Assembly (NCBI GenBank): GCA_963995505.1
Contig: OZ023192.1
Location: forward strand, 2,897,001 to 2,961,000
DNA length: 64,000 bases
Direction of reading: 5' to 3'
Origin: Hypericum androsaemum
Taxonomy: Eukaryota; Streptophyta; Magnoliopsida; Malpighiales; Hypericaceae
Part shown: positions 21,979 to 35,100 of the stretch, piece by piece
How positions within the stretch are numbered: position 1 is the stretch's first letter
Layout of the letters: every line of letters begins with the position of its first letter
The notes under the pieces: generated by a model
The model's database searches: none
The model's input: only the letters and a program-made list of their open reading frames with translations
Told to the model about the DNA's origin: nothing
Program-made: the position numbers and the translations under genes

Positions 21979-23069
21979 TTACCATCTCCAACAAACTAAT
22001 ATACTTCGTATATGTGTCAGTAATTTCCAATTAATGTTGTGCTTAGGAAGTTGTCGTTGTGTTGTTTACTACTTAAGAGTACGTGTGTTATTGTGTGTTT
22101 ATTGTATCGAATCCACTTTGGTGGACGTTCGTGTGTTTTCGTTGTTTAGTGTTTGTAAACTCAAAAAGAGTTTTTGACCATGTGTGTGTGGCAGCTGGTG
22201 CTTGCTCTTTTGAGGTGCCTTTGTTATACATTAATCTTATATATCCGGATTAATAAATGTCTATTTGAGTCTATGTTTTATTGCACGATGGTTAGTGATA
22301 TCGAAGTGTTTTTTTTTTTGTGGAGAATCCAAAGAAAATCCGAATTTGCAGATGAAATTCGAGCTATCATGCCCCACTTGAATCCTAATCGACTCAATTT
22401 GAGGTTTATGTATGCTTAAATTTAAAATTTTCTTTGGGAATATCTGATTCTAACTCAAAATTATTTGGAGAATCTAGTTTGAAATTTGTGCCACTTGAGA
22501 ATCTCAATTTAAATATAAAATCCGCTTTATTCAGAAATAAATCTTAACAAACTCTAATTTGATTGAATCCTAATACAGAAAAGATTTACATAATAGTTTT
22601 GTAACGTTATTAATTAGACGATAATAACTATGACTCTTTAATTTTTTTATTATAGTTCCAGAAGATGATCAAGTAGAATAACACTAGCCAGCTTCTCATT
22701 GAACTCTCTAATTAGTTAAAAAACGACATTACATCAACGCTAGAAATATAACAGTTCATGAGATGTGCAACCATCCAATTCGAAGGGAAAGAGCTTTTAC
22801 CCTTCTCTGAAGAAATGTCAAATGGAAGCCAGAAACAAGACTTCTCCATCTGACCGACAAGGCAGAAAGAACGCCCGAGAACAGAGTACTACAAAACCAC
22901 GGAATTCATGACAGGGTGCCGAAAAAGCTGGAATATGCGGTCGTCGATAACAATAAGCTAAGATCGCAGAGCGGAGAGCAACACTTCAAATTACAGTAAC
23001 TTCCCCCTCCCCGAATCATCTTGTCAACGCATTGTGATAGTCACACTCGTTGCACCGGGTAGCCATAAC
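21979..23069. other. convergent 3' ends of the PUF and TXNDC9-like genes
   Basis: Contains the PUF 3' UTR (from 21979) and, on the other strand, the 3' UTR of the TXNDC9-like gene (up to 23069). The middle is AT-rich. No further gene or RNA was recognised. Confidence 0.4.
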
Positions 23070-24380
23070 TTACTCTGAATCTGATGAGTCTTGTCTTTCA
23101 CTCTGCCGTACACTCCTAGTTTTCGCGGTGGACCTGGATGCGTTCAGAGACGATTCGCCCTCAAAAAAGATAACTTGAGCTTTAGCCAACCTCTCCTCCA
23201 GTTCCTCGGTTGTAAAGTCATCAGTCCCACCAAGCTGGTCAAACCCCACCTGTAAGCATCAAGCCTTAGCTCTGTATTGTCCCATACACAAGTGGCGTAA
23301 TAGAAACTACATGTACAAACCAAGAAAATGAAATAGCAATTTGTAAGCCATACCACATAATCATCAACTTTTGCATTCTTTATAAGGGCAAGGGTCGGAA
23401 GGACGAGAATCTTAAGCTTCTCAGCCAAAAACGGACTCTTCTCAGCCTGGATCTTCACGAAACGAGTCTCCACGTGCTGCTTCGCCAATATACTCAAGTG
23501 CTTGTCCATCACCTGAAAACCAACTGTAGAACATGGATCGCATTTCCTAAACTCCTCCAGCAATAGTTTCACCACCGACACGGAATAGACTCAGATTCAA
23601 TTTTTAAGCAAAATCGACCATTCTCCGGACTAAGATAACCCCTTCCAACACTTGTAGGTAAAGCACGGCACGCTACTTACATCATCATTGCACTAAAATA
23701 CGTAATCCACACAACGGTCCTGCATCTATGGACGCCACATTGTAACCGCACAACCACTCGCATTCATCAACTATTCATTTCCCTTAGCTTCTAACATACT
23801 CCGATCCAACCGAAGGTTCGTGTCTCAAAACAGATCGCAGACAACCGAAGCAATCCTCACAATTTGTTCATTATCCGCTAAACTGGTACCTCATCGAGCT
23901 CTCTCTCCAAACACAATCGCATCTCCAATTTCTCAAAATCGTAACGAAATGCAGAAACTAGAAGCAGCGACGAACAAAAAATGACGATAATAACCTTGCA
24001 GGGCCAGTTTTCGCGGTAGAAGTGGCAGACGACGCGGTCGCTGGCCTTGACGGCGGGGAAGAAGTCCTTCTCGTTTTGGATCTCGGTGTACTCCCCGTGG
24101 CCGAGAGAGATCCAACGGCTCCGCTTCTCGGCGAGGCGCTTCATCTGCTGGAGGCGCCGCTCTCTGATGGCCTCGAGGTCGTCGTCGTCGAGGCGGTCCA
24201 GCGCCGCGATCTCGTCGTCCAGCTGCTCCTCCACCGCCTTCGCCACCGTCAGAACCTGCTTCTCTATAATCTGCCGCCTCAAAAAACAATACCCGTCAGA
24301 TCAAAGTTCCGGCCAGGATCCGGTGAGTTCAATCTCTCATCGGGAGAAGCGGTTACCTCTTGAACTTTGGAGTTGTCCAT
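23070..24380 (-). CDS. thioredoxin domain-containing protein 9 homologue (TXNDC9/PLP3-like), four exons
   Basis: Minus-strand exons: 24380-24357 (8 codons), 24270-23995, 23512-23354, 23249-23070; total 639 nt, 212 aa, all GT-AG. The family is phosducin-like and is linked to CCT chaperonin-assisted folding of tubulin and actin in the cytosol; this role is from family knowledge. Residues 9-70 are a charged helical region (KAVEEQLDDEIAALDRLDDD, then LEAIRERRLQQMKR). A thioredoxin-like fold follows from about residue 70. The active-site position reads WPCK (residues 97-100), so only one Cys is present and dithiol redox activity is unlikely, as is usual in TXNDC9. VLPTLALIKN carries the cis-Pro of the fold. 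The C terminus is Ser/Asp/Glu-rich. The very short first exon is supported by the phase and by a GT donor directly after MDNSKVQE. Confidence 0.93.
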
Positions 24381-25191
24381 TTTTCTTCAACTTTCTTTTT
24401 GCTCTCTCTCTCTCTCTCTCTCTCTCGCGAGTTCGAAATTGGAGAAGGCTTCGAAGGGAAATGCGAGGGATTAGTGGAATCCGCGGGCTATTAAACGACG
24501 TCGTTGGCTTCCAAAGTTCACTTCGGCATTTGGAATTTTTTACTTTTAGTCGATGGTCTTTTTTCTTAATTTCTTATTTGGATAGTCATTTATCTATATA
24601 AATTAGTCTCTAATGATCATATTAACAAATTTTTCGATTAGATTGTGTGGATTATTAATGTTAGCATAATATCATCGCATAAATATAATGTGAAATTTCA
24701 TTTTATAGTTTGTATCCACAAATTTCACGGGCCGAACCGGTTGCTGGGATTGCAGCGAAGTCATTATAACACGATAGATTTTCTACAATTATAAACAAAT
24801 TTGTTATGTGCCATGATAATTAAGTTATGTTATGCGAGCAATAATAATTACAAGATCAACTACCTTCTAACATATTTTTTTGCCCCCGAGAGCCCACTCC
24901 TTCAATTTGTGTTTTTCCAATTCAACAACGCGACCCATAGGGGAAAATAAGCTTTTTTTAAGTAAAATATAATAACAAAGCACATTTAGAAGAGCTTGGG
25001 CAAATCTAGTCATTGATATTTTAGAGAAAACTTTAATAAATGGTAACAAGTTGATATAAGTTCATCGAAATTTAAAAATGAGCCCGAAAATGTTAGACTC
25101 GTAAAAAAAAGACAAATTAGGTCTATATTATACGCTCTGCTCCTTTACACAATCTATTTGGAGTTGACTATACCAGGAAAAGGGAGGAGCC
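24381..25191. other. spacer between TXNDC9-like gene 5' end and WD40 gene 3' end
   Basis: Holds the TXNDC9-like 5' UTR/promoter with a CT microsatellite at about 24403-24427, then AT-rich DNA containing the WD40-gene 3' UTR. No other gene seen. Confidence 0.4.
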
Positions 25192-28100
25192 TCATCCGCC
25201 TAGGCTATTGGATGGACAATTGTGGAGAGTCCAAGGCTGTTCTTCAGCATCGTAACGGGACGCCAACAGATTGACCTGCAAATTGAAAGAGAGTGTAAAC
25301 ATTTCGAGGAAAGAAGATGTCGAGGATGAGGATCGGAGCGAGAGGTGTGAGCAGGGTGTAACCTTTACGATTTCCGACTTGGAGCTCGGACGCATATAGG
25401 CCGCCAAGATGCTCATGTTGAAGTCCTAGTATTCGACATGAAAGATCGAGGAGAAATGATTGATTCAGATTTTCGAGATTGACGATCTTTCAGAAGTAGC
25501 CAATGCAGGAAAGAGTAAATTGTTTAAATAGCAAAAGGGCAGAACTCACCCTGTGTGGATCGCCCCTCAAAGATTGCACGTACATAGAAGTCCCCAGGCC
25601 TGAGTCCTGTCATGAAAAAAATCTAATTTCAGATTTCGGGATAATTAAGATCAGATCCTTCATCGCCAAGGGACAAGTACGCAATCCGGACCAACAATAT
25701 AACGGAGTTACCGATGTATCTTTCTCTAAACTGAAATCTTCACTATATTACTTGTATTCCAATCTTTCAGGTTTTTGTTGATACCAATCGATTTGACAAA
25801 AATCTTGCTAAGATGTGTAACTGTTTAGGCGTGGAGTTATAAGATTTGATGTACCTCGAGCGCTATGTCCTTGAGACGTCTTCCAGTTTGGGCACAGCAA
25901 ACATGAACCACTTGTTCATCGCAGCTACCACTGACGATGTAATCCCTCCCGTTCATGTAGTACGAACGGGTGTAATTCTGCGAACTCCCTGTAGGCGCAA
26001 TCTCAAAATTCAAGTTGATCCTCCCATCAACGGCCAACATTTGGCGAACCTGCCACAATCCACATGGTAACTAGTTAATCATGTACCTCCGGTAGAAAAC
26101 GCGTTATCAAATTGCTTGTAATAAGCAATGGACCAATCTCTAACTATGAATTTCAATTTATAGCGAGACTTTGAAGCAAAATCCCAACCAGTAAATGTGT
26201 CGCATCAACAGATTTGGAATAAAAATTAGAGCTGACGGGATTGCTATTAGGGGAAATCGGACGGTAAAAGCAGGACGACAGCAAAAAGTTGACCCGAAAT
26301 ACCTCATTGTCAACAGCCGATGCAAGAAGATAGTGATCATCTGGAGAAAAGCAGACCATAACATTCCCTTTAGAACTTGATGTAGTATAGCAAGGACGCA
26401 ATGGTTGCTGTCTCAAGTCCCATAGCTTGACATCTTGATCGAATGATGAAGTAGCGAAAATGGAGGGCGAATGATTCGAAAATTTCACAACATTAATATG
26501 CTGTCTATGCATATCAGTAAAAACTTGCACCCGTCTCCCACTGTTTATGTCATACAAAGCAACATCTTTCGAGTAACCACTAGCCAGAAATAGCTCATCG
26601 GTGGAGTTGACATGAACAGATGTCAATTGATCAAAGTCATAAAAAGAAGCTGAATTATCTGCGCCGGAACCTGCTGCACGCATATTCTCGATGTCGTACA
26701 ATCTCAGGGAACCATTATCCGATCCTGCTATAAGCTAGCATTCCACAAACAGGCAGCAAAGAAACCAGAATTAGACTCAGTAGTGCAACTTCAGTTTTAG
26801 AAGTAAACATGGACAGTGCAAACGTAATTGAACAAACCGTTTAACCGTGCAAACATGGGTTGAAGAACACCTCAACTAGAAGGAAATAAGAAAGTAAATA
26901 TGGGATGAAAGATAGACATGAACAGAAAGGTCATATATGGTTAGAAAATATGAGTTTGTAGCAAACCAACTCCGACCTTTTGACCTTCCATATTGAAATG
27001 ACATACCTTAGAAGGAAATTTCTTGAGCCAGCAAAGCCCCAATACACTACTCATTGCCCCAATTGACGGAATATAACGAACTATTTTTCCGTTCTCGTGA
27101 TTGATGACTACTACTTCGCCCTCTAAAGTGCCAAACACCATCAGGCTAGAGACAGAAGGATGGTACTCAAATTGCCTGGGACGAAACCTCCTAACTCCAT
27201 TTCCCAGATCGCAACCTGATATGGAAAGTGGGCACAACGATGGCCAAGCAGAAGATCCAACTTTGGCAGCAGACAGCGATCGAGTATACAAGTATTGCGA
27301 GATTCTATGGGAAGATGATGGCCTTCTACTATTATCCAGTTTAAGAAAGCGGCTCTCTTTTAGTTCCCGTTTATACAAGATGCTAACAACACTCTCTTTC
27401 TGCTTCCGTTTGTATGGCAAGTATTCAAAATATTTTGAGAATGTAACACCTGCACTCTCCCTGTCAACATTTCTCACAGGCAGGTTATCTAAGATTTTCA
27501 ACTGTGGCAATGAAGCTATCGTGAATTCTCTGTAATGCTTCTCGAAGCATATAGGTGAAGCATGACGGGAAATATACTTCAAAGTGACATCACCAGAAGG
27601 CTGCGCTGAAGCATCTGAAGGTGACTCTTCATCCCAACTCCAGAGTGTTGCTAAAGATACCTGCCAAATTAATACAGAAAAACTTGAAAGACTGTAATAT
27701 TCTAACATGAAGAAAATGGGAAAGCATATTGTTATTGACAGCGCAAAATCACGAAAGTGATCCATTTATTTTGGTGAAGATAAAACAAGAAAGAAAATAT
27801 ATGTTACAGAATTGCTGTCTCTGAATTAAAATGGATAAGGAGAACGCCAAGAACAGGAAAGGCAACCACTGTAATTTTGTTAACCTAAAGGGCGTTAATG
27901 AATTCTCCAAAATCTTATAAAATTAACTTTCCGCTCTGAATTACAACTTTCACTTTAAATGCCTGGTGTTATGAATCAAGGAGAAATATCGGTAAAATCA
28001 CTTAAAATTAAAATTGGTTTGAGACAAGAGATCTAATTAACCTTCCTCCGGTTAGAATTCTGTCCACTCCAAAGAGGTACATTGGAGAATAGCTCAGTAG

Positions 28101-30211
28101 AAAAGCCTACTTCACTACCGTCTGAAGAAACATCCATCATGGTTTCGTCATCCTCGCTTACAGCCATATCTCTCAAGGACGCCGAATTGTCGAATGTCTC
28201 TTGTGCAGAGAAGTTATGATCCATAATTTCACCGACTTCCATAAATGATGCTCGGACATCTCCGGAACTATTTGCGCGACCCAGATCAAGATGGTCACTA
28301 AACTGATGAGCTGGTGATGCTAAAGTTCCCGCACTATCGTTGCAACAAACCCATTCCTGAAACCATAACTTCTCCAGAGATGAGAGTTTAGATAGCGCTG
28401 CAACTGTGGTCCAGAGATTTGAAACTCTTGTGCCGCACATGGAGAGAGAAACTAGATTAGGCATAGAAGTGAAACAATTCTCTTCGAAGCCGCTGAGTGT
28501 TGCACTGTAATCAAGATTAAGTGTGTGTAGATTCCTGAAGTCCCCAACCATGTTGAGCTTCCGGTAGAATGATGACCTCAGATTCAGAACTCGGCATGCC
28601 AAGCCTCTCTCTGAAATTTCCCTATGATGAAAACGAAATTAGTCAGAAAAGAGAAAAGTGTTGAGTAATTTTAACTATGCTTCAATATGCACACTGATTA
28701 CTCTTTTCTAAATGAAAAAATTTAAGTCTACAAACTACAAACTCCACAAGAATCAGCAGGCGCAAAGGCACCACAAATAATAGCCATGAAACTAATTGTT
28801 GTAATAAAGGATCAGAAATCGAGAAGCAGAGAATAAAGAGAGCTCGAATCAGATCTGATGGTCACATATACAATTAAACCAATTTCAAAGAACGGATGAA
28901 TTAAAAACTAAAAAAATTTCTATACAGCCAAGAAGAACTAGTAACAAAATAAAGATATGAATGTTCAAAATAAATACTACTACACTTATTAATAGCAGAT
29001 TAGTCACGTATTCTAGGGATACCCTTTGCTGCTAATTGCTTCTCTAGAAACTTGAAATTAATGACTCTAGATAGATATGTACCTCAAAAAGTCAATCCCA
29101 AGCGACAAATTCTGAAGATTAACTTCTTGAAGCTTCTTCTCAATACAATATATCAATGACAAAGCATGTTCTCCACTTAATGTACATGATGGTCCATTGT
29201 GTACATCAACCGATTCAATCTCAGAACTAGGTATAGCCATACATACATCAAGAAGTGGGAGAAATTCATCATCTTTGACATTGCCCATGAAAATATCCAA
29301 CCTACAGCCCTCGTTGCACGATTTCATCATCTCCGCCTGAACAGTAAGCAGAAAGGGATCTTGAGACACCACAGACGTAGCCATCCTATAATGTCATAAA
29401 AGAAAAAGGCGACGAGAGTTTGAACACCAACCTGAAAGAAGCTACACAAAATAGAACTATTCGGCTCGATTCCATGCACCCTGCATGAATCAGCATAACT
29501 AGAAACAAGCAGAAATTAGTCTAAGATTAAAAGTACCGATACCATGAAAAAAGTTATGATACAAAAAACCATCCGCTATATTTACAAAATCACTCAACTC
29601 TCTCACCTCTTCTAACCATCTACGAACTTGATTCTCAATTATTCTGTCATCATCTCCCCAACAAAATGTAAAGAATTGACTATCAAACAAAAGAATAAGG
29701 CGTCCTAGAAGCGCTAGCGTTGCCAGCTTAGTTGAGAGAGTCCTACATTGATTCCAATGTGTTTGTTGGGCCAAATTTATTAAGTGTAGAAGATTTTATC
29801 GGATATGAAGATCTTAACATGGCATCAGAACCAGATGATCGGTGATCCGTTGTCCCCACACGACCCCATTTCATGGAATCTGAGGCAAAGTCAAACCCGT
29901 GCAACACTCACCCTCAAAGTACCCCAAGCAACGATTTTTTTAATCCAAAAACACACAAAAGATTAAGAATCTTCCCAGCAACTTCATCAAAGCTCTTCCC
30001 TCTCTACTAACCCGAATTCCCTCTATTGAGGTCCAATCATACAAATCTGCGAAAAACTCTCAGAAATCCAGGAGGCAGTTCACGAATTGGGAATTCAATT
30101 CCGGAGAAAACATTGGAAACCCAGAACCAAGAAACCCAAACGAAGAGAACAAACTCACATTTCTTGCAACCTGGAAATGTCCAGGACACTGCTGCCTGAT
30201 TCTGGCTCCAT
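25192..30211 (-). CDS. LRR and WD40 protein with a DWD box (candidate CUL4-DDB1 substrate receptor), ten exons
   Basis: Minus-strand exons: 30211-30159, 29480-29432, 29336-29083, 28621-28042, 27660-27007, 26734-26303, 26049-25855, 25606-25550, 25425-25363, 25275-25192; total 2421 nt, 806 aa, all GT-AG, phases closed. Residues about 70-215 look leucine-rich (ACRVLNLRSS, LHTLNLDYSATLSG). Residues about 215-310 are acidic and low complexity. A WD40 region occupies about 460-750, including LASGYSKDVALYDI and SSFDQDVKLWDLR. WDLR at 635-638 fits the DWD box used to dock on DDB1 in CUL4 ligases. The layout recalls the plant protein DHU1 (UV-B signalling), but that naming is from memory and unverified. 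The two first short exons were inferred from splice sites and phase; an alternative is a start at 29384 within a longer exon 3. Intron 1 carries a TRIM-like fragment. Confidence 0.82.
29733..29832 (+). mobile_element. TRIM-like LTR end with primer-binding site, inside intron 1 of the WD40 gene
   Basis: From 29733 the sequence begins TGAGAGAGTCCTACATTG and ends near 29819 with GGATATGAAGATCTTAACA, immediately followed by TGGCATCAGAACC. This arrangement matches small plant LTR elements (TRIM/copia type), whose LTR ends just before a TGGTATCAGAGC-type initiator-tRNA-Met site; two changes are visible in that site. No second LTR was found to the right, so it is a fragment. It runs opposite to the host gene. 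Confidence 0.55.
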
Positions 30212-32048
30212 GAACAACTCCAAGATTCCTCGGAAATTTCGAAATCCCGAACCCACTTACGCGTTGGATTGTCGTACTTCTGCTGCTGTTGTTGTTGTTG
30301 TTTCTTTATCTGGAAGATTAATTGAGAAGCGATCGTGTCTTTGTTCTTACATTACAGGCGAAGAACATGGTGGCTCTGGTCCCCCTTCTGGGTTGGGTTC
30401 CACTACCACCTACGGGTTTGGGAAGAATGGGCCGTTTGGATATTTAGGCCCAGTTTGGGAACAAAATTCTCTGACATTGGGCTTTTGCCCAATCTTTTAA
30501 CAACAAAATGCATTAATGCATACAGCTTGTGCAATTAACTCGGGTTTTAAAAAACGCATCCGAGATTTCTCCCGTCTTCCTGTTCAAACAGTCTTATTGG
30601 TCGGATCGTTGATTGGACTATACCTTTTTAATTTTTTTTTACTATTTTAAAATAATATACAGACTAAATAGTCTAAATATAGGTTTCAAAATCTATATTC
30701 TGACCAATTTATTTCGTATACGATCCACTATTCTTTGTTGATTTGGTTTATTTTGTGTTGGTTTAGAGATAATGAGCTTGTGATGTAATGTTTATTTAAT
30801 TTTATGTTGATTTAGAACAAAAATTGATCAAACTATGCGGTCTGAGCCAAAAAATCTCGTCGAACTGTCCGGGCGGTTCGCAATGTGCGTGTACAACACC
30901 CGAACCCGGTACGCCTAAATATCTAATTCGCAGTCCAACTGCTCCGACCGTATTTTCAAAAATCTTGTTTTTTTAGTTATCGGTTTCAAGTCTTATTTAT
31001 GGACAAAATATAATTGAAAGTGTTATTCTTAGTAGTGTCAATTAGTGTTTAGCTCGAAACACCAGAAGTTAAAAAATGCAGGCTTCGACACAAATAAGAA
31101 TCGATCCCTCCATCGCATAAATGGTTGGGAGTTCATGTTTTCTACCCCTTCGAAGATGGAGCGACAAAAATTTTGAGAATTCAAAAAAAATCACATCGGA
31201 ATGAGCCGTTGTTATTATAATAGGTGTCATGTTGAAGTGCACTGTATATCGGTACACTTCGTAATATCTGAAGTTAAGAAGTTGCATTAACGAATAAATT
31301 TTTTAAGGAATGTCACGACAAGACGAGTCATTTATCATTAAGATTGGTATCAAGTGAAAATATATTGACGTATACAGTTGAGGCATCAAGATAGACCACC
31401 AGCGGGATTAATAAAAAGAGGAATTCGGTTTCTCAAACTTTTCAAGGTGTATGCAAATTTTACTACCCACGAGTAATCCCCATACAAAAGTGATGCGATC
31501 AGTGAGTACGAAATTAAACCCTCAAAAGTACCTTTTACATCATCTCTTTAAATTTATGTAACGTACATTTGGGGGACCACGACCATAATAGCATTTGCCA
31601 GTTATACAATAAGATTTTTGGGTATTTTTGCATTTAATGTTACCTGGTCCTCGATCTCAATTGGATTTTATAACGTACTGTACACGTGTTTAATTTGATC
31701 ACCGTAAGTCAAATATAACTCGGGGTCGCTCTATGTAATGTACTTTTTCTGGGAAATCTATACAATGTTGTGTATATATATCATCCAATAAATCAACAAG
31801 CCAATTACCTTCACAAATAATACCTGCTTTTTGCTTGTGTGCGGCGCAGTACGGTAAGCTCAAGGCTCAATATGGTTAAAAAAAAGAGCAATGGCGGAGT
31901 GGTAGATGGAGGAGAAACGGCGGGCATATAGAGTGTAGGGTTTGCAATTAATATGAGTTTCTTACCAACAAATACTTAGATTAACTGATAATAACATTAT
32001 TTTAGGTTAATTAAAATATTTCGAGTTTGGACTATTGAGAAGAATGAT
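30212..32048. other. upstream region of the WD40 gene and intergenic DNA
   Basis: The first few hundred bases are the presumed promoter and 5' UTR of the minus-strand WD40 gene; a short CTG/TTG run lies near 30280-30300. The plus-strand open frame at 30087-30500 overlaps exon 1 and is not supported. No other gene recognised. Confidence 0.35.
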
Positions 32049-32120
32049 AAAGTCCTCTATTAATACTCGTATTATTTTGTGTTCAAAGTCCTCTATTAAT
32101 ACTCGTATTATTTTGTGTTC
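32049..32120. repeat. perfect 36-bp tandem duplication
   Basis: 32049-32084 and 32085-32120 are identical. Each unit starts AAAGTCCTCTATTAATAC and ends ATTTTGTGTTC. Perfect identity implies a recent event. Confidence 0.95.
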
Positions 32121-35100
32121 AATTTCCCAGGCTATCTTTTTTTTAATCGGTGAATTGACCGTTCCATTGAAATCTTGGGGATGCTTTAGTTTGTCATCTC
32201 CATCCCATGATCCAGACAAAAAAAATTTCAACAACATTATACCTGCCCATTTTTTAAAGCATACACTATAATCCACGAAAGAGGCACATCTATACAATAT
32301 TTATAAAAAACGGATCGAAGAACAAACTAATCGGACCGTAGTTTTTATAGCAATGCATCTACAAGTAGTGGTTATTATAACGTAAATTTTTTTTGTCCAA
32401 AATACTAATCCCCTTAGAAGTGACAGCCCCAACTTTGTTTAAAGTCATATCCCAACTTGTTTAAAGTCATATCCCAACTTCGACTGCCTCTCTTTTTCCT
32501 TAGTAGAGTACTTTTCAGAAGAAAAAGAAGCCCTTAAAATTTGATTCTCCTTATTTAAAAGATCATGATTTTGTTACCCAACTTTTCTACGGAAGCGGCT
32601 CTCTTTTCCACCGATTGGAATTATATATTCCGAGTCAAGGAACTACTACTTTTAAGCTTAATCATTACGAATACTTACAGATTTTTGTACATAAGATAAC
32701 ATTAATACATCTAATTTAATGTCAATCAAGAGTTTATGAATATGGTAGAGAATGAAATTATGTGGAAGAAACTCTTGTTTGCTATTTGCACTGTTAAAAT
32801 TATGTTATTCTTAAGATTTCAGATTCCCCACATAATCGCTCTATAAACAAGAGTTTATGAATATGGTAGACAATTGAATTATATTTTAAAAAAAATTCGA
32901 TCGCTATTTTCACATGAGTGTTACGGTTTCAAATTCTCCGCATAATCCCTCGACATACCAGTCCTTCTTGAGGATTATGCCTATTGATAAACCCATCCGA
33001 ATTGATAAGCAAGCGACCAAAATTTGACCACCACACCATCCGAGTCCCAATTTCTTTATAAAAAATTCCAAGTTATCACGTTTTATTGCAATTTAAGAAT
33101 CTATATGATCTATATCCAATCCACTCAAATGTAGTCCCTAGGTCCATGATATGATAAAACGATAATCTTAAATTTAACTATATTCGGGGAACTAATATCT
33201 GAAGACTGACGGCTTACTTGGGTTTAGTGGGAAAATATTCGATCTACCTGAGAACAGAAAAAATGATTAACCAGAGAATGCCTTATGCTCTTCGTCCATT
33301 GTAGAATAAGACTTGACATACCAACCGGATCAAATAAGATTGCATTTCAAACAAATAACCGTACAGTTTTTCGAAAACCCGTTATATTCGATAACTTATT
33401 AGACCGACTAATTTGAATTTTATATTCATGGTGCACTATTTTATTTTTTTAAAAAAAAGTAAAAATTTTATATAACTCTAATATAATTAAAATTTGCAAA
33501 GATATTGGGCTGTATAAAACTTCTGTTACAAAAAATCGCCTAATTATTATATCTATTATGGCTTAATTGTAAATTTTGTTGCTTGACTTTTTAATCCCAG
33601 CCAAATTAGCAACATGGTGCACTTTTTTTATTTTTCCCCTGCTAATCACTAATCGTCCTTTGGTTGGATAGAAAAAAGGCCCACTAAAAGCTATAATAAA
33701 ATATAGTTGTAGAATCTGTTACGGACACTAATACCCCACTTCCTAATTACATTATTCAACATCGCATCTGGAAATTGATAGCAATGATTTGGTCAAAGGC
33801 GAAGACCGCTCCATCAATGGACGTAAACTAGATGTTTGTCTGGCTAATAAGAAAAAATAGATGTTGATTGAGATATTTTTTTAATATATGGTTTGACGAA
33901 AATTGATGTAACTTTTCTAACAAGAATATTTGTTACAATACAATTAATTGAATTTTGATTTATAAATTTCAAATTTTGTTCATACTCTGAAAAAATAAAT
34001 TCTCCGTATGTATATAATAATCAAGATTATCGTATTACTAGCTGAACGATATAGGTTCTTAGGCAAAGGTCGAAAGTGTGTCTAGGTATTTATGCGCTTG
34101 AATGTTAGACAACAATAACTAGACAATGGGATCGTTATAACAAAAAACGTTGCTATCAGATGATTTTGATATAGGCACTTTATATAGTTCAGTATTTTTA
34201 TAAATAAAAATTCTACTTATAAAAAAATTAGTTGGAAGAGTGGTGATCTTGTTACAAGCGTTAAAAATTCACATCTTAAAATTTTTGGTTGTATGGGGAA
34301 ATTCTAACATAATATTTAAGTAGTTTAATCTTGTGCTTATTATTATCCTCATATGACTCTAATTTGGTACAAAATTCAGTCTGATAGGTATCATTTATAA
34401 CATTGCTAATTTCACGAGTGATAGACTTATTTAAAGTGTAAAAAATATGATTGGATATAAAAATTATAACAAGTTGCTAATAACATCGTACAATTCTCAT
34501 TGTTAATTATCTGATTTCTTAATCATTTGACTAAAGACTTAAGGGTTAAGTCATATTGCCAGCAGATGCCAGACGCGGTGGTGGCTCCGGCGGCGACAAA
34601 ATTTAAACTTTTGCTTATATATTTAAGCAGTGTTAACTTAGAAAAATACCCAATTAATCCACTCCACCTGTGCCACCGTACTGTCAATCGGACGGATATT
34701 TGTTTTCTGTTTGGATTTCTTATCTTGTGTCTGTATCTTTCTTTAATATTCTATTTTTTGTTTATTATATAGACTTCGAGACACTTTTATTCTAAAAAAA
34801 GTCTGATTTTAAACCAAACTATAATTAAGCAATAAGCTGGATTTCGGTGAGAGTAATATTTATTTATAAACAAATGCCTATCCGCGTGCAGATGGGCGCG
34901 AAGTATACATATATAATAATTACAACCCGGCGAATTAAAAATCGAAGGAAGTCTAAAATAATAGGAGAGTTATAGGTCCCATTAAATTTCCACATTTAGA
35001 TTCTTTTCCATCTGAAAGCGTTCCTCGATTATCTTTGTTGTAAATTAAATTTTTAGTGCGGTGCAGTTCCTTCTGCCCTCCAACCACCCCACCAAAAAAA

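Noticed and set aside
24022..24601. Plus-strand frames of 113 and 184 codons
   Set aside because: They are antisense shadows of exon 2 and exon 1 of the TXNDC9-like gene.
29499..29774. 91-codon minus-strand frame with ENQVRRWLEEVRELSD, resembling an NLR coiled coil
   Set aside because: The similarity is a short stretch only; it lies in intron 1 of the WD40 gene, overlaps a TRIM-like LTR, and no NB-ARC follows.
29820..29832. A complete LTR retrotransposon starting at the TRIM-like LTR
   Set aside because: No second LTR or polypurine tract was found before exon 1 of the WD40 gene.
30087..30500. 137-codon plus-strand open frame upstream of the WD40 gene
   Set aside because: It overlaps exon 1 of the minus-strand gene, has no recognisable domain, and its latter half is low-complexity Val/Gly-rich sequence.
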